Shown one piece after another: positions 1 to 7,892 of a stretch of 64,000 nt of DNA (its first letter is position 1; every line of letters begins with the position of its first letter). A program made the translations under genes and the position numbers. Location: positions 1,054,001 to 1,118,000 of the forward strand of contig NZ_CP133480.1 of the NCBI RefSeq assembly GCF_031195445.1, written 5' to 3'. Below the pieces are notes generated by a model. The model ran no database searches. It saw only the letters and a list, made by a program, of their open reading frames with translations, and was not told the DNA's origin. The stretch is from Acuticoccus sp. MNP-M23. GTDB taxonomy: Bacteria; Pseudomonadota; Alphaproteobacteria; Rhizobiales; Amorphaceae.

Positions 1-1164
1 GCTGTTTTTCACCACAACGCAAGGGGCGAGCGCCCTGGCGATGCGGCGGCAGAGCGCCTGCGCTTCGCCGCGGCTCGGTGCGGCAAACTGGACAGCGTGG
101 ATCGGCAACCGGCCGCGGGCGGCGAAGCGGCGCACGACGACGCTTGGCCCCTTGGCCACCAGATCGCCGGGAAGGCGCGACTTGAGACGTGCATACTGGC
201 GCATCGCGATGCTGCGCTTGGGGTGGCCGGCCACCTGCGCGCCCCATGGTGTCCATCCGCCACCGGTCGGCGGCCGCACATCGCGCGCACGGCCCAGCCG
301 GGCAATGAGATCCGGGCAATCCACGGCCTGCGGCCTGTATTCCGGCCGGGCGGGCGGCGGGTAGGCCAGCGCCACCTCCACCGCCTGCACGGGCGGTCCG
401 GCACGTTCCGGCACAGAGGGCGCCGGCGGCCCCGCCGTCTCCGTCAGCACGGCGTCTGGTTTTGCCGGGGCTGGTGCGGCAAGGTCACCGCTGCGGCGCC
501 ATGCGGTCACAACGGGCGGACGGTCCGGCAGGCCGTTGGCGCGAATGGCCCAGTGCTTTGCCGTGCGCCCGGTGATGGAATAGACGTAGTCGATGGTTTC
601 GTAGGGAAGGCTCCCCTCGCCGGCCACAAAGCGGGGAATCCGGTTCGGCCCGCCATTATACCCGGCCGCCGCGAGCCCCCACGAACCAAGCTCCGCCTTC
701 AGATCCGCCAGAAATGACGCAGAGGCGAACAGCGCCTCCTCCCGGTCGAACGGGTTCTTCAACCCACGCAGCCGCGCCGTGCCCGGCATGAACTGCGCAA
801 TCCCCTGTGCCCCCACGGGGCTGACTGCACCGGCGTTGAAGCGGCTTTCCTTCCAGATCAGGCGAATGAAGAATTCGTGCGGCACGCCGTGCGCATCTGC
901 CGCTGCGGAAAGAAGGGTGCAAAGCTCGGCGGTTTCCTTCGCCTTCTTTTCGGCAGGGGACATTGTCTTCGGTTCGGGCGGCTTGGTGGCGGCCTCGGTC
1001 GCGGGCACTTCAGGCGCGCCGGCAGCGTGCGGTGGCGCGACGTCGTCCTGCGCAGCAAGCGGCGACACTGCGGCGCTGGCGGCCAGAAGGACCGCGGCCG
1101 TCAGCGCGCGGCAAATCGAACCGCTTGCGGTTGCATTGATGCGGCACAGGTGAAATGGCGGCAT
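1..1164 (-). CDS. Lytic transglycosylase with SPOR-like C-terminus (3' end outside window)
   Basis: Predicted periplasmic murein hydrolase that cleaves peptidoglycan glycan strands. From the ATG at 1164 I read a signal peptide (about residues 1-38, ending LAAQ), an Ala/Pro-rich linker, then an SLT domain with the catalytic Glu in KESRF (about residue 106), followed by GAQGIAQFMPGTA and AAGYNGGPNRI. Near the C-terminus WGAQVAG and RQYARLKSRLPG resemble the SPOR fold that binds denuded glycan. The reading frame stays open to base 1, so the stop is outside the window. A GTG at 1179 is an alternative start. The gene diverges from the RNase D gene across about 150 bases. Confidence 0.85.
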   Translation of the reverse strand, partial: MPPFHLCRINATASGSICRALTAAVLLAASAAVSPLAAQDDVAPPHAAGAPEVPATEAATKPPEPKTMSPAEKKAKETAELCTLLSAAADAHGVPHEFFIRLIWKESRFNAGAVSPVGAQGIAQFMPGTARLRGLKNPFDREEALFASASFLADLKAELGSWGLAAAGYNGGPNRIPRFVAGEGSLPYETIDYVYSITGRTAKHWAIRANGLPDRPPVVTAWRRSGDLAAPAPAKPDAVLTETAGPPAPSVPERAGPPVQAVEVALAYPPPARPEYRPQAVDCPDLIARLGRARDVRPPTGGGWTPWGAQVAGHPKRSIAMRQYARLKSRLPGDLVAKGPSVVVRRFAARGRLPIHAVQFAAPSRGEAQALCRRIARALAPCVVVKNS

Positions 1165-1313
1165 TCCGGGCTCCGGCACTGAAATGATGTCGTTCTGGAA
1201 ACTTGCGCGTCCGAGACGCCACATATTATCGCAAAGTGCACTGCAGATAGCACGCCGCGGTTGCGCTCGGGCTCCAACAACCCCATCAACAGAGAAACCG
1301 CAGCGAGTTTCCC

Positions 1314-1928
1314 TTGACGATACGCTTTCACCAGCGCGACCTGCCAGCCCCGATTACTGGCATAGCGTCCATTGCCATCGACACCGAGGCAATGGGTCTC
1401 AACAACACCCGCGACCGTTTGTGCGTGGTGCAGATGTCCACCGGCGACGGCACGGCCGATCTGGTGCAGATCGAGCGCGGCCAGACCGAGGCGCCCAATC
1501 TCGCCGCCATGCTGGCCGACCCGTCCATCGAGAAGCTGTTCCACTTCGGCCGGTTCGACATGGCGCTGCTGGCGCATACGCTCGGCGTCATGCCCGCGCC
1601 GGTCTACTGCACCAAGATCGCGTCCAAGCTTGCCCGCACCTACACCGACCGGCATGGCCTGAAGGAGCTGTCGCGCGAACTGATTGGCGAGGATATTTCC
1701 AAGCAGCAGCAGAGCAGCGACTGGGGCGCCCCTGCCCTGACCGACGCGCAGAAAGCCTATGCCGCGTCCGACGTTCTGTATCTCCACCGCATCCGCGAAA
1801 AGCTTGACGCGATGCTGGAGCGCGAAGGCCGTGCCGAGCTGGCACATGCGGTGTTCGAAGCCCTTCCCACACGTGTCCGCCTCGATCTGGCGGGCTGGGA
1901 AAACGTCGACATCTTCGCGCACTCGTGA
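1314..1928 (+). CDS. rnd: Ribonuclease D-type 3'-5' exonuclease (short form)
   Basis: Predicted DEDD-family exoribonuclease that trims structured RNA 3' ends. The 204-residue product holds only the exonuclease domain and lacks the two HRDC domains of the roughly 375-residue E. coli enzyme, as is usual in Rhizobiales. Exo I reads DTEAMGL (residues about 24-30) where many homologues have DTET. FHFGRFDMALL (Exo II) and the region ending AASDVLYLHRI (Exo III) are present. The start is a TTG giving MTIRFHQRDLP, the usual N-terminus of these proteins. The stop overlaps the start of the next gene (TGATG), so rnd-lptC-lptA is probably one operon. Confidence 0.85.
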   Translation: MTIRFHQRDLPAPITGIASIAIDTEAMGLNNTRDRLCVVQMSTGDGTADLVQIERGQTEAPNLAAMLADPSIEKLFHFGRFDMALLAHTLGVMPAPVYCTKIASKLARTYTDRHGLKELSRELIGEDISKQQQSSDWGAPALTDAQKAYAASDVLYLHRIREKLDAMLEREGRAELAHAVFEALPTRVRLDLAGWENVDIFAHS

Positions 1929-2590
1929 TGGGCAAGGCCGCCATCTCCGCCGCAGCCGCCGTCCATGGCGGCGAGGCCCTGCCGCCCGCGCGGCGGGTGG
2001 TGGAGCAGCGGCGCGCGCGGTCGAACTCCCGCCGGGTCCGGCGGTTGCGGGTCTTCCTTCCGGTGGTGGCCGCCCTCATTGCGGTGGTGCTGGTCGGCGC
2101 CGCAGTCCTGCCCAAGCTCTTTCCGCTGGCAGCGCTTGCCGGCCTCAGCCTCACCGCCGACGGGCTGGTCATGAACGAGCCGCGGCTTGCCGGCCATCTG
2201 GGCGGAGGGCGCCGTTATGAAGTGGTGGCCGAGCGCGCCATTCAGAGCCTTCTCAATCCCTCACGGCTGACCCTTGAGGGGCTGACTGCCAACCTCGACA
2301 TGGGCGAAGGCCAGGAAGTCGTGATCAACGGCAACACGGCGGCCTACAACACCGACACCGAGATCCTCGACCTGACGGACGGTGTGTCCCTCGCCTCGTC
2401 CGATGGCAGCACCATCAGCCTGCCGGCAGCCACCGTGGACCTGCGCGCCGGCTCCGTCGACGCCGACGGCGGCATCGAGATCGACTCCCCGCGCGGCCAT
2501 GTGACGGCCGGCGGCATTTCCGTCACCAATGGCGGCACTTTCATCCGCCTGACCGGCGGCGTATCCATCATGATCAACCCTTCGAACTGA
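1928..2590 (+). CDS. lptC: LPS export bitopic inner-membrane protein LptC
   Basis: LptC is the single-pass inner-membrane component that passes lipopolysaccharide from the LptBFG transporter to periplasmic LptA. The 220-residue product has an Arg-rich cytoplasmic N-terminus, one membrane segment (about residues 42-66), and a periplasmic LptC/OstA-like beta-jellyroll part. The ATG at 1928 overlaps the upstream stop; a GTG one codon earlier is also possible. Its place between rnd and lptA is the standard alphaproteobacterial order and supports the call. Confidence 0.85.
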   Translation: MGKAAISAAAAVHGGEALPPARRVVEQRRARSNSRRVRRLRVFLPVVAALIAVVLVGAAVLPKLFPLAALAGLSLTADGLVMNEPRLAGHLGGGRRYEVVAERAIQSLLNPSRLTLEGLTANLDMGEGQEVVINGNTAAYNTDTEILDLTDGVSLASSDGSTISLPAATVDLRAGSVDADGGIEIDSPRGHVTAGGISVTNGGTFIRLTGGVSIMINPSN

Positions 2591-2609
2591 CCGAAGCTGG
2601 AGATTATCC

Positions 2610-3167
2610 ATGTCCGCCCCAGTGGTCCGCCTGAGCGCATTTGCGGCGCTCCTCCTTGCCGCTTTCGCGCTGGCTCCGTTGCACGCAAGTGCCCAGACCT
2701 TCGACACCGGTTTTGCCGACTTCGGGTCCGATCAGTCCTCGCCGATCGAGATCGAGGCCGACGAGCTGGAAGTCCAGGACAAGTCCAACGCGGCCATCTT
2801 CAAGGGCAACGTGGTCGTGAAACAGGAACAGGCTGCGCTGCAGACGTCCACCCTCACCGTCTACTATTCCCAGAGCGCGATGCCGGCGAGCGGTGAAAAC
2901 CCCTCCACCCCGCAGAACCAGCGCATCTCGCGCCTCGAGGCCAGCGGCAGGGTGCTCATCACCGCCGACGGCCAGTCCGCCACCGGCGACGCGGGCGTCG
3001 TCAACTTCGACGACCGCACTTTGTCGCTGACGGGCAACGTCACGCTGACGCAGGACGGCAACGTGGTCACCGGCGACAAGCTCACCGTTTCGCTGGATAC
3101 CGGCGTTGCCAGCGTGCAGTCATCGTCCCGCGTCCGGGTGCTGCTCAATCCCGGCGGCAACAAGTAG
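2610..3167 (+). CDS. lptA: LPS transport periplasmic protein LptA
   Basis: LptA forms the periplasmic bridge that carries lipopolysaccharide to the outer membrane. The 185-residue product has a signal peptide (about residues 1-29, ending ASAQ) and an OstA-like domain with IEIEADELEVQD, AIFKGNVVV and ASGRVLITADGQSATGDAG, typical of the LptA family. It starts 19 bases after lptC. In most Rhizobiales lptB and rpoN follow; here a leuA leader region comes next instead, so lptB must lie elsewhere. Confidence 0.88.
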   Translation: MSAPVVRLSAFAALLLAAFALAPLHASAQTFDTGFADFGSDQSSPIEIEADELEVQDKSNAAIFKGNVVVKQEQAALQTSTLTVYYSQSAMPASGENPSTPQNQRISRLEASGRVLITADGQSATGDAGVVNFDDRTLSLTGNVTLTQDGNVVTGDKLTVSLDTGVASVQSSSRVRVLLNPGGNK

Positions 3168-3171
3168 GCAC

Positions 3172-3200
3172 TTCCCAGCACAAGCTTTGTGCTGTATAAC
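3172..3200 (+). promoter_or_regulatory. Sigma-70-type promoter of the leuL-leuA unit
   Basis: TTCCCA at 3172-3177 (4 of 6 to TTGACA) and TATAAC at 3195-3200 (5 of 6 to TATAAT) are 17 bases apart. Transcription would start near 3207, at or within about two bases of the leuL ATG at 3209, so the leader peptide would be translated from a leaderless or nearly leaderless mRNA, as described for trpL in Sinorhizobium. Confidence 0.6.
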
Positions 3201-3208
3201 ATGCTGTT

Positions 3209-3304
3209 ATGACGCACGCGCATTTCCTCCTCCGGCAGGTTGCGGCCCCCTCGGCCGCTGCTGCGCTGCCGTGCGCGCCGCTTCTTCTCCTTACCAGCCC
3301 CTGA
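3209..3304 (+). CDS. leuL: leu operon leader peptide (attenuator), 31 residues
   Basis: A short reading frame beginning MTHAHFLLRQ and ending in four consecutive Leu codons (CTT CTT CTC CTT), TSP and a TGA, 96 bases upstream of leuA. A Leu-rich leader in front of leuA is the signature of ribosome-mediated attenuation: when charged Leu-tRNA is scarce the ribosome stalls in the Leu run and the downstream RNA folds so that leuA is expressed. Seven of 31 residues are Leu, which is strongly non-random given the location. No ribosome binding site is seen; the promoter position suggests leaderless translation. Confidence 0.8.
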   Translation: MTHAHFLLRQVAAPSAAAALPCAPLLLLTSP

Positions 3305-3306
3305 TC

Positions 3307-3365
3307 GTCGGCAGCCCGCCGGACGGGCGCACGTTCAGGGGATTTGATCGCAAAACCAGCATCAA
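3307..3365 (+). promoter_or_regulatory. leuA leader RNA structure region
   Basis: Directly after leuL the RNA can form competing short hairpins: CGTCGGC (3307-3313) against GCCGGACG (3318-3325), or GCCCG (3314-3318) against CGGGC (3324-3328). A separate stem pairs TTGAT (3344-3348) with ATCAA (3361-3365). I see no U-run behind any of them, so a classical intrinsic terminator is not evident and the final switch may act on translation or by a less canonical terminator. Confidence 0.45.
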
Positions 3366-3400
3366 ACGGTTCGCACAGAACCCGGTCAGGACGTTCTAAA

Positions 3401-4933
3401 ATGCACGACATCAAAATTTTCGACACCACCTTGCGTGACGGCGAACAATCGCCCGGTGCCTCGATGACGCTGGACGAAAAGGTCCAGATCGCCACCATTC
3501 TCGACGAGATGAAGGTGGACATCATCGAAGCCGGCTTCCCGATCGCCTCCGACGGTGATTTCGAGTCCGTTTCCCAGATTGCCCACGAAGTGAAGGACGC
3601 CGTGGTCTGCGGTCTCGCCCGGGCCATCCCGGCCGATATCGACCGCGCCGCCGAAGCTGTGCGCCACGCCAAGCGTCCGCGCATCCACACCTTCGTGTCC
3701 ACCTCGCCGCTTCACCTGAAATACCAGATGAAGAAGTCCGAAGACGAGGTGATCGACATCATCGAGAAGACCGTCGGGCAGGCGCGCAACCTCGTCGACG
3801 ACGTCGAATGGTCGGGCATGGATGCGACGCGCACCCCGCTCGAATATCTGCGCCGTTGCGTGGAAACCGCCATTCGCTGCGGTGCCACCACCATCAACCT
3901 GCCCGATACTGTCGGCTACGCGACACCCAGCGAATACCGCGCCATGTTCGAGGCGATGCAGGACATCGCCGGCGCGCAGGACGTGATCTTCTCCACCCAC
4001 ACCCACAACGACCTCGGCCTCGCGGTGGCCAATGCGCTGGCGGGCGTGGAAGGTGGCGCACGGCAGATCGAGTGCACCATCAACGGCCTTGGCGAACGGG
4101 CCGGCAACGCGGCGCTGGAAGAGGTGGTCATGGCGCTGCGCACCCGCGCCGACGTGCTGCCCTACGACACCCGGGTGGATGCAACGCAGATCATGCGCGC
4201 CTCCAAGCTGGTTGCCGTCGCCAGTGGTTTCTCGGTCCAGTACAACAAGGCGATTGTCGGCAAGAACGCCTTTGCCCACGAAAGTGGCATCCACCAGGAC
4301 GGGATGCTGAAGCACGCCGAAACCTATGAGATCATGAAGCCGTCCGACGTTGGCGTGAACGCCACCTCGCTGGTCATGGGCAAGCACTCCGGTCGCCACG
4401 CCTTCCGCCAGAAGCTGGAAGAGCTGGGTTTCGTCCTCGGTGACAACGCGCTGCAGGACGCGTTCCGCCGCTTCAAGGAGCTGGCCGACCGCAAGAAGCA
4501 TGTCTACGACGAGGACATCGAGGCGCTGGTCGAGGATCAGATCACCGAGGAAAACGAAGTCGCCCGCGTGATGTCCCTCACCGTGATTGCCGGCACCGGC
4601 GGCCCGCAGAAGGCCATTCTGGTGATGGATCTGGGCGGCCGGCACGTGACCGAAGAGGCCACCGGATCCGGCCCGGTGGATGCCGTCTTCAATGCGGTGA
4701 AGAAGATCATGCCGCACGAGGCGCGCCTGTCACTTTACCAGGTCCATGCGGTGACCGAGGGGACCGATGCGCAGGCCGAAGTGTCGGTGCGCCTGCAACA
4801 GGGCGAGCGGATCGAATCCGGCCGCGGCGCGGATGTGGATACGCTGGTGGCCTCGGCCAAGGCCTATGTGGCCGCCGTCAACAAGCTGGCCGCCCGCCAC
4901 CGCCAGCACGCACAGGCTGTCGGCGCCGCCTGA
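3401..4933 (+). CDS. leuA: 2-isopropylmalate synthase
   Basis: Condenses acetyl-CoA with 2-oxoisovalerate, the first committed step of leucine synthesis. The 510-residue product has the HMGL-like TIM barrel with FDTTLRDGEQSPGASM (residues about 6-21, with the R-D-x-x-Q substrate motif), the metal-binding HTHNDLGLAVANA, and a C-terminal LeuA regulatory domain that normally gives leucine feedback. I chose the ATG at 3401 because MHDIKIFDTTLRDG is the family N-terminus and AGGA (3388-3391) lies nine bases upstream. A longer in-frame start at 3344 would run into the leader structures. The leuL leader indicates attenuation control. Confidence 0.93.
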   Translation: MHDIKIFDTTLRDGEQSPGASMTLDEKVQIATILDEMKVDIIEAGFPIASDGDFESVSQIAHEVKDAVVCGLARAIPADIDRAAEAVRHAKRPRIHTFVSTSPLHLKYQMKKSEDEVIDIIEKTVGQARNLVDDVEWSGMDATRTPLEYLRRCVETAIRCGATTINLPDTVGYATPSEYRAMFEAMQDIAGAQDVIFSTHTHNDLGLAVANALAGVEGGARQIECTINGLGERAGNAALEEVVMALRTRADVLPYDTRVDATQIMRASKLVAVASGFSVQYNKAIVGKNAFAHESGIHQDGMLKHAETYEIMKPSDVGVNATSLVMGKHSGRHAFRQKLEELGFVLGDNALQDAFRRFKELADRKKHVYDEDIEALVEDQITEENEVARVMSLTVIAGTGGPQKAILVMDLGGRHVTEEATGSGPVDAVFNAVKKIMPHEARLSLYQVHAVTEGTDAQAEVSVRLQQGERIESGRGADVDTLVASAKAYVAAVNKLAARHRQHAQAVGAA

Positions 4934-4943
4934 TTGACACCAA

Positions 4944-4969
4944 TGACCGGGGCCCGCGGGCCCCGGTCA
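4944..4969 (+). terminator. Perfect palindromic stem-loop after leuA
   Basis: TGACCGGGGCCC at 4944-4955 and GGGCCCCGGTCA at 4958-4969 pair over 12 bases around a central GC, ten bases behind the leuA stop. There is only a weak T-run after it (TTCCC), but position and stability fit transcription termination of leuA. Confidence 0.65.
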
Positions 4970-5067
4970 GTTCCCGTCCACCTCGCGCCGCCCACCATTA
5001 CAACCGAAGACAGATATAATAACCCAAAACTAAGTCACTCAAGCCGCAAGCAAGCATACGGAACGAT

Positions 5068-5105
5068 CTTAACGCCAACAGATAACGAATGTATCGTGCG
5101 TTAAG
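5068..5105 (+). promoter_or_regulatory. Stem-loop overlapping the ribosome binding site of the HWE kinase gene
   Basis: CTTAACGC (5068-5075) pairs with GCGTTAAG (5098-5105), and ACGA (5085-5088) with TCGT (5094-5097), giving a stem with a one-sided internal loop. The 3' arm runs into the AAGGA Shine-Dalgarno sequence (5103-5107) of the gene starting at 5115, so the fold could hide the ribosome binding site. Confidence 0.4.
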
Positions 5106-5114
5106 GATCAGGTC

Positions 5115-6584
5115 ATGGCAGATGTACGCCTGAACGATGGTAATGATTTAGCCAAATACCGCATGCTGTGCGGCATCCACGGAAATTCCGAACACTACCT
5201 CTATCACGAATTCTCAGAGCTTCTGCAGAAGCCGGAAACCCTGCGTTTTCTGGATGGCGTGGGGTTCAATGGCTTCTGGCTGCGTGATCTACAAACCCAC
5301 GAAGACGAGTGGATCAGCCCCGGCTTCTGGCGCTCGCTCGGCTATGAGCCAGCCTCTCGGGTACACAAGACCAAGGCCTGGCAAGCCATCGCAGTGCGGG
5401 AAGACCACGAGCAGGCCCAGCGCGATCTTGTGCGCCACTGCGCGGATCCGGCCCATCCGTACGACCAGTTCATCCGGTTCCGCACCGCTTCGGGCGACTT
5501 TGTCACCATGCGCAGCCGCGGGTTTGCGCAGCGCGAAGGCGGGCATCCGACGCGGATGTTCGGCGTCTACACCGCCGTCGGCGAGAGTGATGCCGTGGGC
5601 CTTGGCCGGCTCGCCAACGACATCTTCGAAACGCTGGATGACGCGGTGATCCTGTGGAGCGACCGGCGCGGCATCCAGCGCTGGAACGAAAGCGCGCGGA
5701 CCTTGTATGGCTACGGCGAGGACGAGGTTCTGGGGCGCGATCCCTCCGCCATCCTCGGGCATACGCTCAATGCCGAGTGGGACACTGTCTGCGAGGACAT
5801 CTATGCGGGGAAGGCATGGCGCGGCGCTTTGTCCCTTCGCGCCAAATCCGGTGAAATGGTGCCGGCGCGCACCACGGTCCGCCGTGCCGGGCAGATTGGC
5901 AGCGAAACGCTGTTCGTGCAGATCTGCCGCAACGAAAGCGCGCTGCACGAGGCCGCAGCGCGCCATAATCTGGTGCTGCGTGAACTCAGCCACCGTGTGA
6001 AAAACACGTTCTCCGTCGTGAACTCGCTGATCCTGATGAGTGCGCGCATAGAGGGGGACAGTCCGGAGTTTGCGGAGAACCTGCGGCGGCGGATTTCGGC
6101 GCTCTCCCAGGCTCATGCGCACAGCCTCAGTCCCAGCGCAGCCGATTGTGCCAGCGCCAGCAAGATCATCGAAACGATCCTGCGCGCCTACGCGGTGGAC
6201 AAGAACGGGCTCGTGATCCGCGGCGGGGCGGAGCCGCTGGCCGTTTCCCAGCTCACCCCCATCAGCCTGCTGGTGAACGAACTTGGCGCCCGCGCCAGCC
6301 AGAACGGCGCCTTTGCGCAGGACGGCGGCACGGTCACGCTCGACATTGCGCGAACCGAGGAAAGCTGGACCATCGTCTGGCGCGAAAGCGGCGCGGCAGG
6401 GCCGGTTCTGGCGGCATCCACGGGCGCATTCGGCACCAAGCTGATATCACTCTCCGCAACGCAGCTCGGCGGGACGCTGACGCAAGAGCCGACGCCGGAC
6501 GGGACGGTCATCGCCCTGTCGTTCCCGGTCGCCCGCGCGGCGACCGGTTCGCCGGCGCAGCAGCAGCCCGCAATTGCGGCCTGA
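5115..6584 (+). CDS. PAS-PAS HWE/HisKA_2-type sensor histidine kinase with degenerate N-box
   Basis: Cytoplasmic 489-residue sensor with two PAS-like domains (about residues 45-155 and 165-280) and no membrane segment. The kinase core shows the H-box LRELSHRVKNTF (His293) and the WRE signature typical of HWE kinases. The N-box reads LVNELGARASQNGAF: the Glu (389) is kept but the Mg-ATP-binding Asn of the family pattern HELATNAxKYG is Arg393, and the Lys/Tyr are Gln/Asn. The later GAFGTKLI glycine loop is present. ATP binding may thus be impaired, making this a possible pseudokinase or scaffold. It stands alone, with no adjacent response regulator. Confidence 0.8.
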   Translation: MADVRLNDGNDLAKYRMLCGIHGNSEHYLYHEFSELLQKPETLRFLDGVGFNGFWLRDLQTHEDEWISPGFWRSLGYEPASRVHKTKAWQAIAVREDHEQAQRDLVRHCADPAHPYDQFIRFRTASGDFVTMRSRGFAQREGGHPTRMFGVYTAVGESDAVGLGRLANDIFETLDDAVILWSDRRGIQRWNESARTLYGYGEDEVLGRDPSAILGHTLNAEWDTVCEDIYAGKAWRGALSLRAKSGEMVPARTTVRRAGQIGSETLFVQICRNESALHEAAARHNLVLRELSHRVKNTFSVVNSLILMSARIEGDSPEFAENLRRRISALSQAHAHSLSPSAADCASASKIIETILRAYAVDKNGLVIRGGAEPLAVSQLTPISLLVNELGARASQNGAFAQDGGTVTLDIARTEESWTIVWRESGAAGPVLAASTGAFGTKLISLSATQLGGTLTQEPTPDGTVIALSFPVARAATGSPAQQQPAIAA

Positions 6585-6612
6585 ACAATCTCCCGATCGA
6601 GGACGCAAAAAA

Positions 6613-6635
6613 CCGCCGGCGGGGCTGCCCGGCGG
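6613..6635 (-). terminator. GC-rich hairpin with T-run on the minus strand
   Basis: CCGCCGG (6613-6619) pairs with CCGGCGG (6629-6635). Read on the minus strand the hairpin is followed by six T (complement of A at 6607-6612), the form of an intrinsic terminator for leftward transcription. On the plus strand it lies 28 bases after the kinase stop but lacks a T-run. I do not recognise a minus-strand gene ending here. Confidence 0.5.
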
Positions 6636-6901
6636 GTTGAATTGCTGGCGGTGGCCCGTACGGGCTCCGCCCATTCGGCGGTCACCACCTGATGGCCATC
6701 GACGGACGCCGTGGCGCTGGTGCGCATGATCGTCACCGGGGATGGTTCGTTCCGCTGCCACGACGGAAAACCCCGACTGCCTGCAATTGCTCCTGAAGGC
6801 TGAAAATATTCTTTGCCCGCAGGCAAAACGATCGGTGACGGCTCGGGCGCGGAATGTCAGGCTCCCACCATCTCTCCGCCGCGCGAGCAACAGGAACACC
6901 C

Positions 6902-7270
6902 GTGATCCGCACCATTGTCGTTTTCCTGCTGAGCGCCGCCTTCGTCGCGGCTGCGGTTCTCCACTTCACGCAGACCGCCGCCTTTGCCAGCATCGTTCCG
7001 GCCCCCTTGCCGGCCAAAATCTTCCTCGTGCAGCTGACCGGCGCCATCGAAGGCGTGCTTGGCCTGCTCCTCCTCCCCCCGCGCACGCGGGCGCTTTCGG
7101 GCAAGCTCCTGGCGCTTTATGCGCTGGCCGTGCTTCCCGCCAATATCCAGCATGCACTGGATGGCACGCCCATCGGCAGCCTTCATCTGCCCGCCTGGGC
7201 GCTGTGGCTGCGGGTCGTCCTGCAAGCCCCTTTGATTGCGCTCATTCTGTGGGCGACAAAACGCCGATGA
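6902..7270 (+). CDS. DoxX-like small integral membrane protein
   Basis: A 122-residue protein with about four hydrophobic segments. The pattern IFLVQLTGAIEGVLGLLLL, then PRTRALSGKLLALYALAVLPANI, split by a charged turn, matches DoxX/DUF417-like proteins, whose role is generally unknown. The GTG at 6902 is preferred because AGGAA (6892-6896) sits just upstream; an ATG at 6854 would add 16 hydrophilic residues. It is 51 bases upstream of the flavin-binding protein gene and may share its transcript. Confidence 0.6.
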   Translation: MIRTIVVFLLSAAFVAAAVLHFTQTAAFASIVPAPLPAKIFLVQLTGAIEGVLGLLLLPPRTRALSGKLLALYALAVLPANIQHALDGTPIGSLHLPAWALWLRVVLQAPLIALILWATKRR

Positions 7271-7321
7271 AACCGGATCGCTTCCCATTGGTTCTCCCCT
7301 CAGAAACGAAAGGAACGAACC

Positions 7322-7813
7322 ATGAGCAATGGCCAGGAGATGAAGGAAAAATTTTGGGACGCACTGGAGGACAGCCCCTTCGTGATGCTCGGCCTTGCCG
7401 GCGTGGACGAGGCGCACACCCAGCCGATGACCGCGCAGTTTGACGACGATCTGCCGAACCGCATCTATTTCTACACCAACCGGCAGAACCGGCTTGTCGG
7501 CGCGCTCACACAGTCACACCGGGCCGTGTTCGCCTACAGCGCCAAGGGTCACGACCTGTTCGCCTCCGTCCACGGCACGCTCGAAGTCGACATGGACCGC
7601 GCGGTGATCGACAAGTTCTGGAGCCCCGTGGTGTCCGCCTGGTTCGAAAACGGCAAGGACGACCCCGACCTGGTGCTCCTGCGTTTCGACCTTGGTGAAG
7701 CGCAGATCTGGAAGGCCGGCACGGGCGACTTCCTGCACTACATGGCCGATGCGCTCTTCAAGGGTTCCGCCGAAGAAGCCTCCAAGGACGACGTGGCGCG
7801 CGTGCGTTTCTAG
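7322..7813 (+). CDS. Pyridoxamine 5'-phosphate oxidase-fold general stress protein
   Basis: A 163-residue split-barrel protein of the general stress protein 26 group (FMN-binding, pyridoxamine-phosphate-oxidase fold). Recognisable parts are the N-terminal strand region MLGLAGVDEAHTQPMTAQF, RIYFYTNRQNRLV and FAYSAKGHDLFASVHGTLE. Such proteins bind flavin and respond to stress, but the physiological reaction is not settled. A ribosome binding site (AAAGGAACGA) precedes the ATG, and an intrinsic terminator follows 26 bases after the stop. Confidence 0.75.
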   Translation: MSNGQEMKEKFWDALEDSPFVMLGLAGVDEAHTQPMTAQFDDDLPNRIYFYTNRQNRLVGALTQSHRAVFAYSAKGHDLFASVHGTLEVDMDRAVIDKFWSPVVSAWFENGKDDPDLVLLRFDLGEAQIWKAGTGDFLHYMADALFKGSAEEASKDDVARVRF

Positions 7814-7839
7814 TCCTTCTGAAAAGCTTGCGAATAAAG

Positions 7840-7871
7840 CGCCGGTCCGGATTTTCCGGGCCGGCGTTTTT
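7840..7871 (+). terminator. Intrinsic terminator between convergent genes
   Basis: CGCCGGTCCGG (7840-7850) and CCGGGCCGGCG (7856-7866) form an 11-pair stem with one G-T wobble, followed by five T at 7867-7871. The stem also serves the convergent minus-strand gene, whose side has a weaker CTTTATT tract. Confidence 0.85.
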
Positions 7872-7892
7872 GCGTTGGGACGGTCCGCCTGA

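Noticed and set aside
3344-3400. Alternative leuA start at 3344
   Set aside because: It lies inside the leader structures and adds residues not typical of LeuA; the ATG at 3401 has a good ribosome binding site.
5060-5084. GGAAC at 5060-5064 upstream of the HWE kinase, as in EcfG general-stress promoters
   Set aside because: The matching CGTT element is not found 16-18 bases downstream, so there is no complete EcfG promoter.
6640-6826. Minus-strand frame containing ASVDGHQVVTAEWAEPVRAT
   Set aside because: It continues through the hairpin and antisense into the kinase gene without a stop near the terminator; no family match.
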